Shown: positions 1-7,197, numbered from the stretch's first letter. The stretch is 18,788 nt of DNA from CAZIKB01 sp964539665 (GCA_964539665.1 CAZIKB010000124.1:1-18788), one strand, 5' to 3'. Numbers and translations: made by a program. The notes: generated by a model not told the origin, from the letters alone.

Positions 1-22
1 CTTAATGTACGTGTATTAATAT

Positions 23-64
23 AGGAGTCATATTATGTCTACTCGACAATATTTTTGGAAATAG
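23..64 (+). other. Possible 9-codon mini-ORF with Shine-Dalgarno
   Basis: An AGGAG at 23-27 sits 7 nt before an ATG at 35, giving a nine-residue frame (MSTRQYFWK) that stops at 64. The spacing is ideal, better than that of the glycosyltransferase starting at 110, which has no evident ribosome site. It may be a leader peptide, the stump of a decayed gene, or chance. Nothing else is recognisable in the first 109 bases. Confidence 0.2.
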
Positions 65-109
65 CATAGAAGTGGTTAAAATCCAATATTACTGATTAAT
101 GAATAGAAA

Positions 110-1318
110 ATGAACATTACTAAATATAAAATTGCTTTTATTGAACCAGCGCCTAATTGGCACCACCCGGAATTGTATGAAAAGATATCGTTGCATTCCA
201 GAATCGAACTGTTTGTATATTTTTTTTCAAAAGAGTCTCTAAATGGAAAATTGCTTTCAGAGGCTTTCGGGATCAAGAGAAAAAGTTGGGGAGTTGATTT
301 ATTAAAAGGGTATAATTATAAATTTTTAAAAAATTATTCGCCCCGTAAACCAGCATTTATGAAAACCAAGATTTTTAGCTATCTAAATTTGGGCATCTGG
401 AATGAAATAAAGAAGAGTGACTATCATGCTGTTGTGATTACGATGTGGAATGATATTTCCTATTTGACAGCTGCTATTGCATGCAAATATTATAAGAAAC
501 CATTTTTCTGGGTAGGGGATTCTACAATACTTACTGACCAAACAAAACACAAATTGAAACTGAGGACAAAACGATTTATATTGGGCAGAATTTTCTTCCC
601 CATGTCTTCGGGTTTTCTTTATCGTAATGAAATGAATCTTCAATTTTACTGGAATTATGGTGTTCAAAACGAGCGACTTTTTTTTTATCCTTTGTCAGTT
701 GATCATAACGAGTTATCTCAAATATACTCCTCATTACATGCAAAGAAAGTAAGACTCCGCATTGAGGCAGCGCTACGTCCTAAAGCCTTTATAGTTTTAT
801 TTGTCGGAAGATTATCTAATGAAAAATGCCCGATGGATCTAATTAACGCTTTTGAAGGTGTAAAAGCTAAAAATAAAATTTTGCTGATAGTTGGCGATGG
901 AAAACTTAGACCTCTTATAGAAGAGACAATTCGAATTAAAGATAAACTAAATATTCTATTTATTGGTTTTAAGACGCGGAATGAGGTTTTGAAATTCTAT
1001 GCATTGTCTGATGTATTGGTGTTACCTTCCAGTCACGAACCACATGGTGATGTCGTTAAAGAAGCCATGTGTTTTGGGTTGCCAGTTATAGTTTCCGATA
1101 AAGTAGGTGCAAGCGCGGACCTTGTGAAGCATAATGAGAATGGGTTTGTTTACCCATGTGGTGACACAGGTAAATTAGCTTCATTCATCGATGAATTATC
1201 TGACAAAAATAAACGTGAATCTTTTAGTCAAAAATCTCTTGAGATTATAAGAGATTGGGACCACGACAAAGCAGTCGAAGGTCTAGTAGCAGCATTGGAT
1301 TTTATTCATCAGGAGTAA
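110..1318 (+). CDS. GT4-family glycosyltransferase
   Basis: Predicted cytoplasmic or membrane-associated retaining glycosyltransferase of 402 residues, a normal length for the GT-B fold. The C-terminal half shows the family pattern. A strand with FVGRLSNEKCP (about residues 232-242) begins the nucleotide-sugar domain. IVGDGKLRPLIEE and FIGFKTRNEVLKFYALSDVLVLPS follow. The nucleotide-binding EX7E motif is E310/E318 in SHEPHGDVVKEAM, followed by GLPVIVSD. The N-terminal acceptor domain is divergent and gives no hint of the sugar. The ATG at 110 follows an A-rich stretch without a clear Shine-Dalgarno. The next gene starts only 4 nt after the stop, so the two are surely cotranscribed. The neighbouring polymerase and GT4 genes point to O-antigen or exopolysaccharide assembly. 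Donor and acceptor cannot be predicted. Confidence 0.88.
   Translation: MNITKYKIAFIEPAPNWHHPELYEKISLHSRIELFVYFFSKESLNGKLLSEAFGIKRKSWGVDLLKGYNYKFLKNYSPRKPAFMKTKIFSYLNLGIWNEIKKSDYHAVVITMWNDISYLTAAIACKYYKKPFFWVGDSTILTDQTKHKLKLRTKRFILGRIFFPMSSGFLYRNEMNLQFYWNYGVQNERLFFYPLSVDHNELSQIYSSLHAKKVRLRIEAALRPKAFIVLFVGRLSNEKCPMDLINAFEGVKAKNKILLIVGDGKLRPLIEETIRIKDKLNILFIGFKTRNEVLKFYALSDVLVLPSSHEPHGDVVKEAMCFGLPVIVSDKVGASADLVKHNENGFVYPCGDTGKLASFIDELSDKNKRESFSQKSLEIIRDWDHDKAVEGLVAALDFIHQE
1311..1315 (+). promoter_or_regulatory. Ribosome binding site deciding the GTG start of the polymerase
   Basis: AGGAG lies inside the last codons of the upstream glycosyltransferase, 7 nt before the GTG at 1323. It supports that start over a GTG at 1319 in another frame, which would be only 3 nt away and opens a frame closing at 1546. 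Confidence 0.7.
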
Positions 1319-1322
1319 GTGA

Positions 1323-2633
1323 GTGGAAATTATATTTTTTGTGGTGCTATCGTTAATTCTGCTTCTGGCTTTGGTGGCAGCGCAACGTCTTGGCCAAGGA
1401 TTGTTGTCTGTCTCCTGGCTTATTATGCTTTACATAATACTACTGTATCTTGGCTCACTCCACTTCTATTTCGTCAAGGGGCATTATACTTTAGTTTTTG
1501 TGTTTTTTATGGCTATTTTCTATTTACTTGGGGTTTGCCTGGCTAATGTATATAAGAATTTTTCACGCAAGTCAGCGGCTAATAGACCACTTATACTCTA
1601 TACTCCTGTGGATTCTTCGATATTAAAATTGTCCTTATTAGGATTGTATCTGTCTGCAGTTAGTCTGGGAATTTATCGATTATATAAATTTGGAATTCCT
1701 TTATTTGACCGAACCTGGTATACTACAGGGCTCGAGAGCACGATTGGAATATCAAATAGGCTCTTATTTAGTTTTGGTGTGGAGAATTTGATCGTAATGA
1801 GTCTATTATCATTGGCATTGTACAAATCAGAGAAAAAAGCAAGTTACAAATATATCACTTTAATGGCTTTTGTTTCATATCTCCTACTTCAAATATTGGT
1901 TAGCGGCAAAGCAAACGCAGTTATGCCAGTTCTGATAATGGGAATGGCTATTTATTACAGTGATCGTCGACTACCAAAGAAACTTGCCTTCTCTGGTACA
2001 TTATTCATTTTGGTCTTGGTTCTCTTTATTGGCACATTTTGGACAAACACCTTTTCTCTGACTGAAATTGGCAAGCTATTTTTTGTAAGATTAACCAGCA
2101 CTGCTGCAGAGAGTTTAGACTTTTTACTTTATGGTTGGTCACAAAGCCATTCATACGAATTAGGAAACACCTTTTTTCTCGAATTAAAAAGATTTATTGC
2201 ACAATTGGGTTTGATTTCAAAAGAGCCCCTTTTTAATGAGGTCATTAGTAATCTAAGTTCAGGTGCCTCCATTAGCAGAATAACCGGAGTGTCTGTAGAA
2301 ACAACACTTTTCGGGATCGGTTACGCCAATTTTGGTATCATGGGTGCAGTGCTCAGTGCTCTATTCTTTGGTTTCATAGTTCAGAGAATCAACATATATC
2401 TTCAATTATGTCATACTATGAATATTTTTTCATTCGCCCTTTGGATTTATTTTGTGTATAAACTCCTAGGATTTGTCCGCAGTGGACATGTTTTCATATC
2501 TTTTGAGGATTATCTAATTGGAGTTGTTCCAGCATTTACACTTATATTAATTGGATATATTTTTTTAGCACTGCCTTTTCCTGCTCACTTAAAGTGGAAA
2601 CGACCAAGCCCATCACAATTGGTTGAGGTTTGA
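1323..2633 (+). CDS. wzy: Wzy-like O-antigen/oligosaccharide repeat-unit polymerase
   Basis: A very hydrophobic 436-residue protein with roughly ten to twelve predicted membrane spans. Clear ones lie near residues 3-22, 28-48, 54-74, 102-122, 178-196 and 220-243, with more between about 330 and 425. Between about 245 and 330 is a long, more polar stretch, as expected for the large periplasmic loop of Wzy-type polymerases. It includes a Ser-Gly-rich segment (SNLSSGASISRITG). The family would polymerise undecaprenyl-linked repeat units at the periplasmic face of the inner membrane. Wzy proteins have little sequence conservation, so the call rests on topology, length and the flanking glycosyltransferases. 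An O-antigen ligase or other polysaccharide membrane protein remains possible. It starts with GTG, 4 nt after the upstream stop, and has a good AGGAG. Confidence 0.65.
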   Translation: MEIIFFVVLSLILLLALVAAQRLGQGLLSVSWLIMLYIILLYLGSLHFYFVKGHYTLVFVFFMAIFYLLGVCLANVYKNFSRKSAANRPLILYTPVDSSILKLSLLGLYLSAVSLGIYRLYKFGIPLFDRTWYTTGLESTIGISNRLLFSFGVENLIVMSLLSLALYKSEKKASYKYITLMAFVSYLLLQILVSGKANAVMPVLIMGMAIYYSDRRLPKKLAFSGTLFILVLVLFIGTFWTNTFSLTEIGKLFFVRLTSTAAESLDFLLYGWSQSHSYELGNTFFLELKRFIAQLGLISKEPLFNEVISNLSSGASISRITGVSVETTLFGIGYANFGIMGAVLSALFFGFIVQRINIYLQLCHTMNIFSFALWIYFVYKLLGFVRSGHVFISFEDYLIGVVPAFTLILIGYIFLALPFPAHLKWKRPSPSQLVEV

Positions 2634-2648
2634 ACAAAAATAAGCATC

Positions 2649-3785
2649 ATGGAAAATATGGAAAATAAACCGAAAGTTCTTTTTTTACACAGCGAGTTGT
2701 CACCATATAGGCTGCCATTGTTTGAAGAATTATCTAAGAAAGTAGATTTGTTTGTCTATTTCTGCACAACTAAATCCCGAAAACGATTATGGAATACTTC
2801 GACTGAAAAATATTCTTTTAAACGAAAGATTCTAAATTCATTAAAGATAGGTTCTTTGATCATTAATTACTCTTTACCATATAATTTACTTTCGGAGGAT
2901 TATCAAGTTTATGTAATAGATGATGATCCAAGGCTAACATTCTCGAAACTCCTGGTCTTATTAGCAGCAAAATTGCGTAAGAAACCTATTCTTATCTGGA
3001 CAGAGGTTATCGAAGAGGGCTACTATCAAAAGATAAATGATTGGATTAATAGGTATATATTTGGATTCATTCGACGCTTGGTTTATCATCATTCTGATGC
3101 TTTTATGCCTTTTGGTTCGAAAACCATAGAGTATTTATTAAAGAGTGGTGTAACCAGAGATAAAATTTACCCTGGTATTCCTGCAGTACCAGAGCATGAA
3201 AAGAATGGGATAATAAATTTAACTAAAATAGATAATTTAAAACAAAAATTAGGTTTCCGGGATAAGAAAGTAATTTTATTTGTTGGATATTTTACTAAAC
3301 GAAAGGGTGTTATAGAACTAATCAAAGTTTTTAAACAACTAGCTCGAAATGATGTTATCCTGATTATGGCTGGTGCGGGGAAGGAAGAGGAAAAAATAAA
3401 AAGCATGGCTGCCGAGCAACAAAATATCTACTTCCCTGGATACGTAGATGGAAAAGACAAAACAAATTTTTATACTGTGGCAGATATTTTCGTATTACCT
3501 ACTTATATAGACCCCTGGAGTTTAGTAACAAATGAAGCCATGATGTTTGGTTTACCAATTATTACAACAACGGGAAATGGCGCAAGCGAACTAATAGATG
3601 GAAATGGATTTGTTATTAAACCTGGAGATAATGACGCTCTCAAAGAAACCATAGAATATATACTGGAAAATGAGAAAGAGCGTAGTCGGATGTGTAGAAA
3701 ATCAAAGGAAATCATAAAAGATTACACTATTGAACGCTCTGTAAAAAAGCTTACCCAAGCAATTTATACTTTGGTGAACATGTAA
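2649..3785 (+). CDS. GT4-family glycosyltransferase
   Basis: A 378-residue GT-B enzyme. The N-terminus (PKVLFLHSELSPYRLPLFEEL) is typical of GT4 enzymes of surface glycan clusters. The C-terminal domain begins at VILFVGYFTKRKGVIELI and continues with IMAGAGKEEEKIKSMA and FPGYVDGKDKTNFYTVADIFVLPT. The nucleotide-binding EX7E motif appears here as D288/E296 in YIDPWSLVTNEAM, with Asp in place of the first Glu. Related proteins usually read EPWGLVVNEA. The activity is probably kept, but the substitution is unusual. It begins 15 nt after the polymerase stop, with a weak ribosome site. A second in-frame ATG lies at 2658 because ATGGAAAAT is duplicated at the start. Likely adds one sugar of the lipid-linked repeat unit. 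Confidence 0.87.
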   Translation: MENMENKPKVLFLHSELSPYRLPLFEELSKKVDLFVYFCTTKSRKRLWNTSTEKYSFKRKILNSLKIGSLIINYSLPYNLLSEDYQVYVIDDDPRLTFSKLLVLLAAKLRKKPILIWTEVIEEGYYQKINDWINRYIFGFIRRLVYHHSDAFMPFGSKTIEYLLKSGVTRDKIYPGIPAVPEHEKNGIINLTKIDNLKQKLGFRDKKVILFVGYFTKRKGVIELIKVFKQLARNDVILIMAGAGKEEEKIKSMAAEQQNIYFPGYVDGKDKTNFYTVADIFVLPTYIDPWSLVTNEAMMFGLPIITTTGNGASELIDGNGFVIKPGDNDALKETIEYILENEKERSRMCRKSKEIIKDYTIERSVKKLTQAIYTLVNM

Positions 3786-3811
3786 AGCAACTTAACGGGA
3801 CACTACTATCA

Positions 3812-4903
3812 GTGAAAATATATATTGATGATGGTTTTGCGATTCAACATGGTGGGGGAATAGGTGTTTACGCCCAGATACTTTGCAATGAACTGAAGAA
3901 TAGGGGACATGAAGTCACACATTCTAATTATGGGATACTGAAAAAAGTCAAGAGTGCTGTTGTAAGAAGGATATTTTACTCTTTATATTTGTCCTTTATT
4001 ATGCCTTTTTATTTAAGCAAGAACCGATATGATATTGCTCATTTTACTAATCTACAGGCGCCAATAATTAAAAACAGGTTCACGAAATATATTGCCACGG
4101 TACATGATCTTAGTCCAATTTTATTTCCTGAAACCGTACCGGTTATCTATACAAAGCTTTTTAGATTCAATATTAATAATACAATTAATAAATCTGATAA
4201 GATAATTACAGTATCTGAAAGTGTCAAAAATGAATTACAACATCTATTCAATCTTTCAGAAACCTTTGTACAGGTTTGTTACAGTAATTTAAGGGATATA
4301 TTTTTAAATAATAAAGTAATTAAGCAGAATGTGCTAAATAGATTGGCGGTCAAAGCAAAAGACTACTTTTTGTTTGTAGGTAGATTAGAGAGGCGTAAAA
4401 ATTTAAGGACCCTGGCCCATGGTTTTGATCATTTTAAATTAGAAACAAAATCCACCAAGAAGCTGGTTCTGGTGGGAGCAAAAGGTTTCGGATATGATGA
4501 AATATTTAATTCCATCTTATCATGCAGATTTAAGAATGACATTATCATGACAGGGTACATTCCGGATGAAGAATTGAAAGGGTTGTATCAAAACGCTTCA
4601 GCGGTTATATTTCCATCTATTTATGAAGGTTTCGGTTTGCCTTTATTTGAGGCTATGGTATTCAATCTTCCATTAATTGTAAGTAGAATTCCAACAAACC
4701 TGGAAATATTGGATTCCAGGGGATATTTCTTTGATAAAGACAATGTCCATGAATTAACGCAATTATTGAAGACATTTGAAAACAGCAAAAATGGAGCGGT
4801 GGATTATTCAGATATTCTAAACAAATATTCTTTGGATAAGATGATAGACTTGCATTTGGAGGCCTATGAATCCGTGCTCATGGCGAAGGCAAAAGAGGCA
4901 TAA
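3812..4903 (+). CDS. GT4-family glycosyltransferase (WbpY/mannosyltransferase-like)
   Basis: A 363-residue GT-B glycosyltransferase of the common mannosyltransferase-like GT4 subgroup. Near the N-terminus is the glycine loop HGGGIGVYAQILCNEL. Mid-protein are the paired motifs ATVHDLSPILFPE and IITVSESVKNEL, which precede the linker. The donor domain starts at FLFVGRLERRKNLRTL, followed by LVLVGAKGFG and MTGYIPDEELKGLYQNA. The canonical EX7E is E272/E280 in YEGFGLPLFEAM, then LPLIVSR. Every core motif is intact. The start is a GTG at 3812, 26 nt after the previous stop, with a poor Shine-Dalgarno. Proteins of this subgroup often transfer mannose or rhamnose from a nucleotide sugar, but the sugar is not readable here. 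The palindrome island begins 3 nt after its stop codon. Confidence 0.9.
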   Translation: MKIYIDDGFAIQHGGGIGVYAQILCNELKNRGHEVTHSNYGILKKVKSAVVRRIFYSLYLSFIMPFYLSKNRYDIAHFTNLQAPIIKNRFTKYIATVHDLSPILFPETVPVIYTKLFRFNINNTINKSDKIITVSESVKNELQHLFNLSETFVQVCYSNLRDIFLNNKVIKQNVLNRLAVKAKDYFLFVGRLERRKNLRTLAHGFDHFKLETKSTKKLVLVGAKGFGYDEIFNSILSCRFKNDIIMTGYIPDEELKGLYQNASAVIFPSIYEGFGLPLFEAMVFNLPLIVSRIPTNLEILDSRGYFFDKDNVHELTQLLKTFENSKNGAVDYSDILNKYSLDKMIDLHLEAYESVLMAKAKEA

Positions 4904-4906
4904 TTT

Positions 4907-4990
4907 GTCATTCTGAGGAGCAAAGCGACGAAGAATCTCTGACCACAGGTGCTTAGATTCTTCACTCCGCTCCGCTTTGTTCAGAATGAC
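4907..4990. repeat. Palindromic repeat unit 1 (GTCATTCTGA...TCAGAATGAC)
   Basis: An 84-bp imperfect inverted repeat. The left arm (4907-4939) starts GTCATTCTGAGGAGC and reaches GAAGAATCTC. The right arm (4951-4990) runs from GCTTAGATTCTTCAC to TCAGAATGAC. It could fold into a long hairpin with a short apex. It starts 3 nt after the preceding gene's stop, so its transcript might also act as a 3' stem-loop. Similar elements are dispersed in many FCB genomes (recollection, not a search). Confidence 0.9.
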
Positions 4991-5054
4991 AGGAAATTAA
5001 GATGTTACTTAATAAACGGAACAGTGTAGGAAAAAGCCAAAAGCGGCCTGATTT

Positions 5055-5140
5055 GTCATTCTGAGGAGCCATGCGACGAAGAATCTCCGTGCACACAGTA
5101 GCTTAGATTCTTCACTGCGCTTCGCTCCGTTCAGAATGAC
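5055..5140. repeat. Palindromic repeat unit 2
   Basis: An 86-bp direct copy of unit 1 in the same orientation, 64 bp downstream of it. Its left arm (5055-5087) differs from unit 1 at 2 of 33 positions. Its right arm (5101-5140) differs at 4 of 40 positions. The apex is less conserved. Some differences sit in the stem beside GCGACG and CGCTTCGCT. The 64 bp between the units (4991-5054) shows no gene or further copy. The GIY-YIG gene starts 35 bp after this unit. Confidence 0.9.
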
Positions 5141-5175
5141 AATAATTTAAGAAGCAGAATAATCATTAGTCAAAA

Positions 5176-5466
5176 ATGAGGAACTACTTTTTATACATCA
5201 TGACCAATCGATCAGGTACATTATATACTGGTGTTACAAACAATTTGGTGAGGCGGGTGTATGAACACAAAAATAAATTAATAGAGGGATTTACAAAAAA
5301 ATATAATATTGATAAATTAGTATATTTTGAAGAAACACAAGATGTGAAATCAGCAATTACAAGAGAAAAACAGATAAAAGGTTGGCTAAGAAAAAAGAAG
5401 ATTGAATTAATAACAACTCATAATCCTAAATGGAGAGATTTGAGTGAAGAATGGCTTGATGAATGA
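5176..5466 (+). CDS. Small GIY-YIG nuclease (UPF0213/COG2827-like), palindrome-associated
   Basis: A 96-residue single-domain protein of the GIY-YIG superfamily. The first half of the motif reads FLYIMTN (Tyr7) and the second LYTGVTNNLVRR (Tyr17, Gly19). The expected catalytic Arg is R27, followed by VYEHK. The metal-binding Glu is probably E64 in the conserved ITREKQIKGW helix. The C-terminus ends in the family-typical NPKWRDLSEEW. All residues expected of an active metal-dependent endonuclease are present, but target and role in this subfamily are unknown. The ATG at 5176 has no Shine-Dalgarno. The gene lies between palindrome unit 2 and a half palindrome that begins inside its own stop codon, which suggests it travels with the repeats. 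It is not an obvious part of the glycan pathway. A role as a general repair nuclease cannot be excluded. Confidence 0.88.
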   Translation: MRNYFLYIMTNRSGTLYTGVTNNLVRRVYEHKNKLIEGFTKKYNIDKLVYFEETQDVKSAITREKQIKGWLRKKKIELITTHNPKWRDLSEEWLDE

Positions 5467-5499
5467 GATTCATCACTCCATGCGGTCGCTCAGAATGAC
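5442..5499. repeat. Half palindrome fused to the 3' end of the GIY-YIG gene
   Basis: Positions 5465-5499 are a right-arm copy (GAGATTC...CTCAGAATGAC). It matches 5678-5712 at 34 of 39 positions when extended to 5461 and 5674. The missing left partner is supplied by the gene itself. GAGTGAAGAAT (5442-5452) pairs with ATTCATCACTC (5468-5478) with one mismatch. Alternatively TGATGAAT (5457-5464) pairs perfectly with ATTCATCA (5468-5475) around the TGA stop. Confidence 0.75.
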
Positions 5500-5873
5500 G
5501 AAATTTACTATTCTGCTTGGTTGATATGTATGCGATTTAATGAGAAGAGTTTCGGTTATCCACTTGACTCCGAAAAATGTTATTATGAAGGAGCCCTTCG
5601 ACGTCGCTCAGGATAAACTCCGCGACTGAAGAATCTATGACCGTTACCTTTATTCTCTCTCTCATGCTTAGTGGAATGAGATTCTTCGCTCCTTCCAGTC
5701 GCTCAGAATGACAATATTAGAAGATTGCTGAGCAAAATGGATTACCGTCGAAAAGAGTTGCTAATTATTATAAAAATAATTAAGTACGGATAATTCCTTT
5801 TAACCGAAACATATTAAGTGTCAATTCAGCCAATACATTATATGAAAAAATTTAACTTAACTACGATTATTGA
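5467..5873. other. Gene-free 407-bp stretch: repeats and A/T-rich leader
   Basis: The first 33 bp are the half palindrome and 5579-5712 is repeat unit 3. Between them (5500-5578) nothing is recognisable. From 5713 to 5873 the sequence is A/T-rich. It has a pure A/T dyad, TAATTATT/AATAATTA (5762-5769 and 5775-5782), and an 11-codon frame at 5842 that runs into the next gene. No convincing promoter or RNA gene was found. Confidence 0.6.
5579..5712. repeat. Palindromic repeat unit 3, with a nested second-subfamily fragment
   Basis: A degenerate left arm (GTTATTATGAAGGAGC at 5579-5594) is separated from its continuation (CGCGACTGAAGAATC, 5621-5635) by about 26 bp. That insert contains CTTCGACGTCGCTCAGGAT, which resembles the right arm of a related TTCGAC...CTCAGGA repeat type. 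The unit's own right arm is 5678-5712. Total length is 134 bp against 84-86 for intact units, consistent with repeat-in-repeat insertion followed by decay. Confidence 0.65.
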
Positions 5874-5877
5874 ATGA
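5842..5877 (+). other. Possible 11-codon leader overlapping the next start codon
   Basis: An ATG at 5842 opens an eleven-residue frame (MKKFNLTTIIE). Its TGA (5875-5877) overlaps the ATG at 5874 in an ATGA arrangement. Such an overlap could couple translation of the following glycosyltransferase. The frame has no Shine-Dalgarno and may be accidental in A/T-rich DNA. Confidence 0.2.
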
Positions 5878-7064
5878 AGGTTCTTTTCCTAACATCTCGT
5901 TTTCCTTTTCCACCTATCGGCGGCGACAAGTTAAGGACTTTTAATTTCATAAAGTCTCTTAATGAAAGGCATGATCTTACTATTTTGTCGTTCATTGAAA
6001 ATGAAGATGAACTAAAATCGATTTCTGAATATGGACATTATTATAAAAAATTAATTACCGTTAAGCTGCCAGTATCCAGGTCCTATAGAAATTGTATCAA
6101 AGGTATATTTTCGAGAACCCCGCTGCAGGTTCATTACTATTTTTCAAAGAAAATGCAAATGGAAGTAGAAAGGGAGCTTCGAAATGGCTATGATACCATT
6201 TTTTGCCATTTGATACGAATGGCACAGTATTTGCCAAAAAACAATCACATTCATAAGGTTGTCGATTTTACGGATGCCATTTCTTTAAATTATAAAAGAA
6301 GCTATAATTATCGAAAGGGTTTATTTTCAATAGTTAATTTGATAGAAGCGAAAAGAGTATTGAATTATGAATTTGATTCGATTAATAGAACTGACATAGC
6401 CATTTTCATATCAAATGTTGACGGTAACTATCTTAAAAATCAACATAATAAGGACAAAATTAAAATTGTTCCTAATGGTGTTGATCTCAATAAATTTGAA
6501 TTTAATAACAGTAAATACCATACAAATCGGATTATATTTGTAGGGAATATGAGAACGTTTCCAAATTCGGATGCGGTTGAATATTTTGTAAAAGAAATAT
6601 TCCCTTTATTAAAGCGAACTTTCCCTGAATTAGAATTTTATGTGGTTGGAAATGAACCACTCCCAAAATTATTGAGGTTGCATGATAATAAAAATATTTT
6701 TATAACTGGATTTGTTGATTCTGTTCCTGCTTACCTCAAAAACTCAGCTATAATGGTTGCACCCATGCGTGTCGGGGCCGGCATCCAAAACAAAATATTA
6801 GAATCGCTGGCGGTTGGAACTCCAGTAGTTACTACGAAAATCGGGGCTGAAGGATTATCGGAAGATAAACTTATGATTGCAGATACGCCAGAAGAATTTT
6901 ATCGAAAATCGGCAGCCTTAATAAAAGACAAAGAGTTACGAAATAATATGGCTCGAATAGGCAGAAGGTATGTTGAAAACAATTTCCAGTGGTGCACAAA
7001 GCTTAGTGAATTGGACAAATATGTAAACCTGAATGCTTCACTGCAGGGCTCGCGGAGATATTAG
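5874..7064 (+). CDS. Glycosyltransferase, TIGR03087-like (GT4)
   Basis: A 396-residue GT-B enzyme. The N-terminus MKVLFLTSRFPFPPIGGDKLRTFNFIKSL is characteristic of the sugar transferases called TIGR03087/stp1-like, first noted near exopolysaccharide and exosortase systems. Mid-protein landmarks are VDFTDAISLNY, FISNVDGNYL and VPNGVDLNKFEF. The donor domain runs through IIFVGNMRTFPNSDAVEYFV, FYVVGNEPLPKL and ITGFVDSVPAYLKNSAIMVAPM. The loop RVGAGIQNKILES places the conserved Glu at E310, followed by AVGTPVVTT. No exosortase or PEP-CTERM protein is visible in the window, so only the glycosyltransferase role is supported. The gene lies between the palindrome island and the WecA-like gene on the same strand, so it probably belongs to the same polysaccharide pathway. 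There is no clear Shine-Dalgarno. Confidence 0.87.
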   Translation: MKVLFLTSRFPFPPIGGDKLRTFNFIKSLNERHDLTILSFIENEDELKSISEYGHYYKKLITVKLPVSRSYRNCIKGIFSRTPLQVHYYFSKKMQMEVERELRNGYDTIFCHLIRMAQYLPKNNHIHKVVDFTDAISLNYKRSYNYRKGLFSIVNLIEAKRVLNYEFDSINRTDIAIFISNVDGNYLKNQHNKDKIKIVPNGVDLNKFEFNNSKYHTNRIIFVGNMRTFPNSDAVEYFVKEIFPLLKRTFPELEFYVVGNEPLPKLLRLHDNKNIFITGFVDSVPAYLKNSAIMVAPMRVGAGIQNKILESLAVGTPVVTTKIGAEGLSEDKLMIADTPEEFYRKSAALIKDKELRNNMARIGRRYVENNFQWCTKLSELDKYVNLNASLQGSRRY

Positions 7065-7094
7065 AATAGCAATTAATTAATAAATATAAGCGAG

Positions 7095-7111
7095 AATCAA
7101 TGGGATTGATT
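7095..7111 (+). terminator. Weak hairpin after the glycosyltransferase operon
   Basis: A perfect 7-bp stem, AATCAAT/ATTGATT, with a GGG loop lies 30 nt after the stop at 7064. It is A/T-rich and lacks a proper T-tract (TTTACTGTTTC follows). It could be a weak terminator or an mRNA 3' stem-loop, but chance is possible. Confidence 0.25.
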
Positions 7112-7169
7112 TACTGTTTCAAAATATTTTACATTGAAATACTTGTTTTAGTAAAAGAGATAAGCTTCA

Positions 7170-7193
7170 TTTATCATTCTATGGAGGGACGAA
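7170..7193. repeat. Possible degenerate left arm of the palindrome family
   Basis: TTATCATTCTATGGAGGGAC resembles the repeat left arm TTGTCATTCTGAGGAGC...GACGAA with a 4-5 bp gap. It contains the GGAGGG ribosome site of the next gene. The similarity is suggestive only; no matching right arm is adjacent. Confidence 0.25.
7183..7188 (+). promoter_or_regulatory. Strong Shine-Dalgarno of the WecA-like gene
   Basis: GGAGGG stands 9 nt before the ATG at 7198. It is the strongest ribosome site in the window and fixes this start. Confidence 0.8.
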
Positions 7194-7197
7194 ACAC

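Noticed and set aside
1319..1546. Plus-strand 75-codon frame overlapping the polymerase start
   Set aside because: It lies in another frame of the polymerase gene, its GTG is only 3 nt from the AGGAG, and its sequence shows no family features.
2649..2666. Tandem ATGGAAAAT duplication at a gene start
   Set aside because: A single 9-bp slip that only offers a second start 9 nt downstream; no wider meaning seen.
5176..5466. Homing endonuclease inside a self-splicing intron
   Set aside because: No flanking gene is split and no intron core is visible; the flanks are simple palindromes.
4907..5712. CRISPR array
   Set aside because: The units are few, long, self-complementary and irregularly spaced, with a gene among them and no cas genes.
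5762..5782. A/T-only dyad TAATTATT/AATAATTA
   Set aside because: Composed only of A and T in A/T-rich DNA, so expected by chance; no associated signal.
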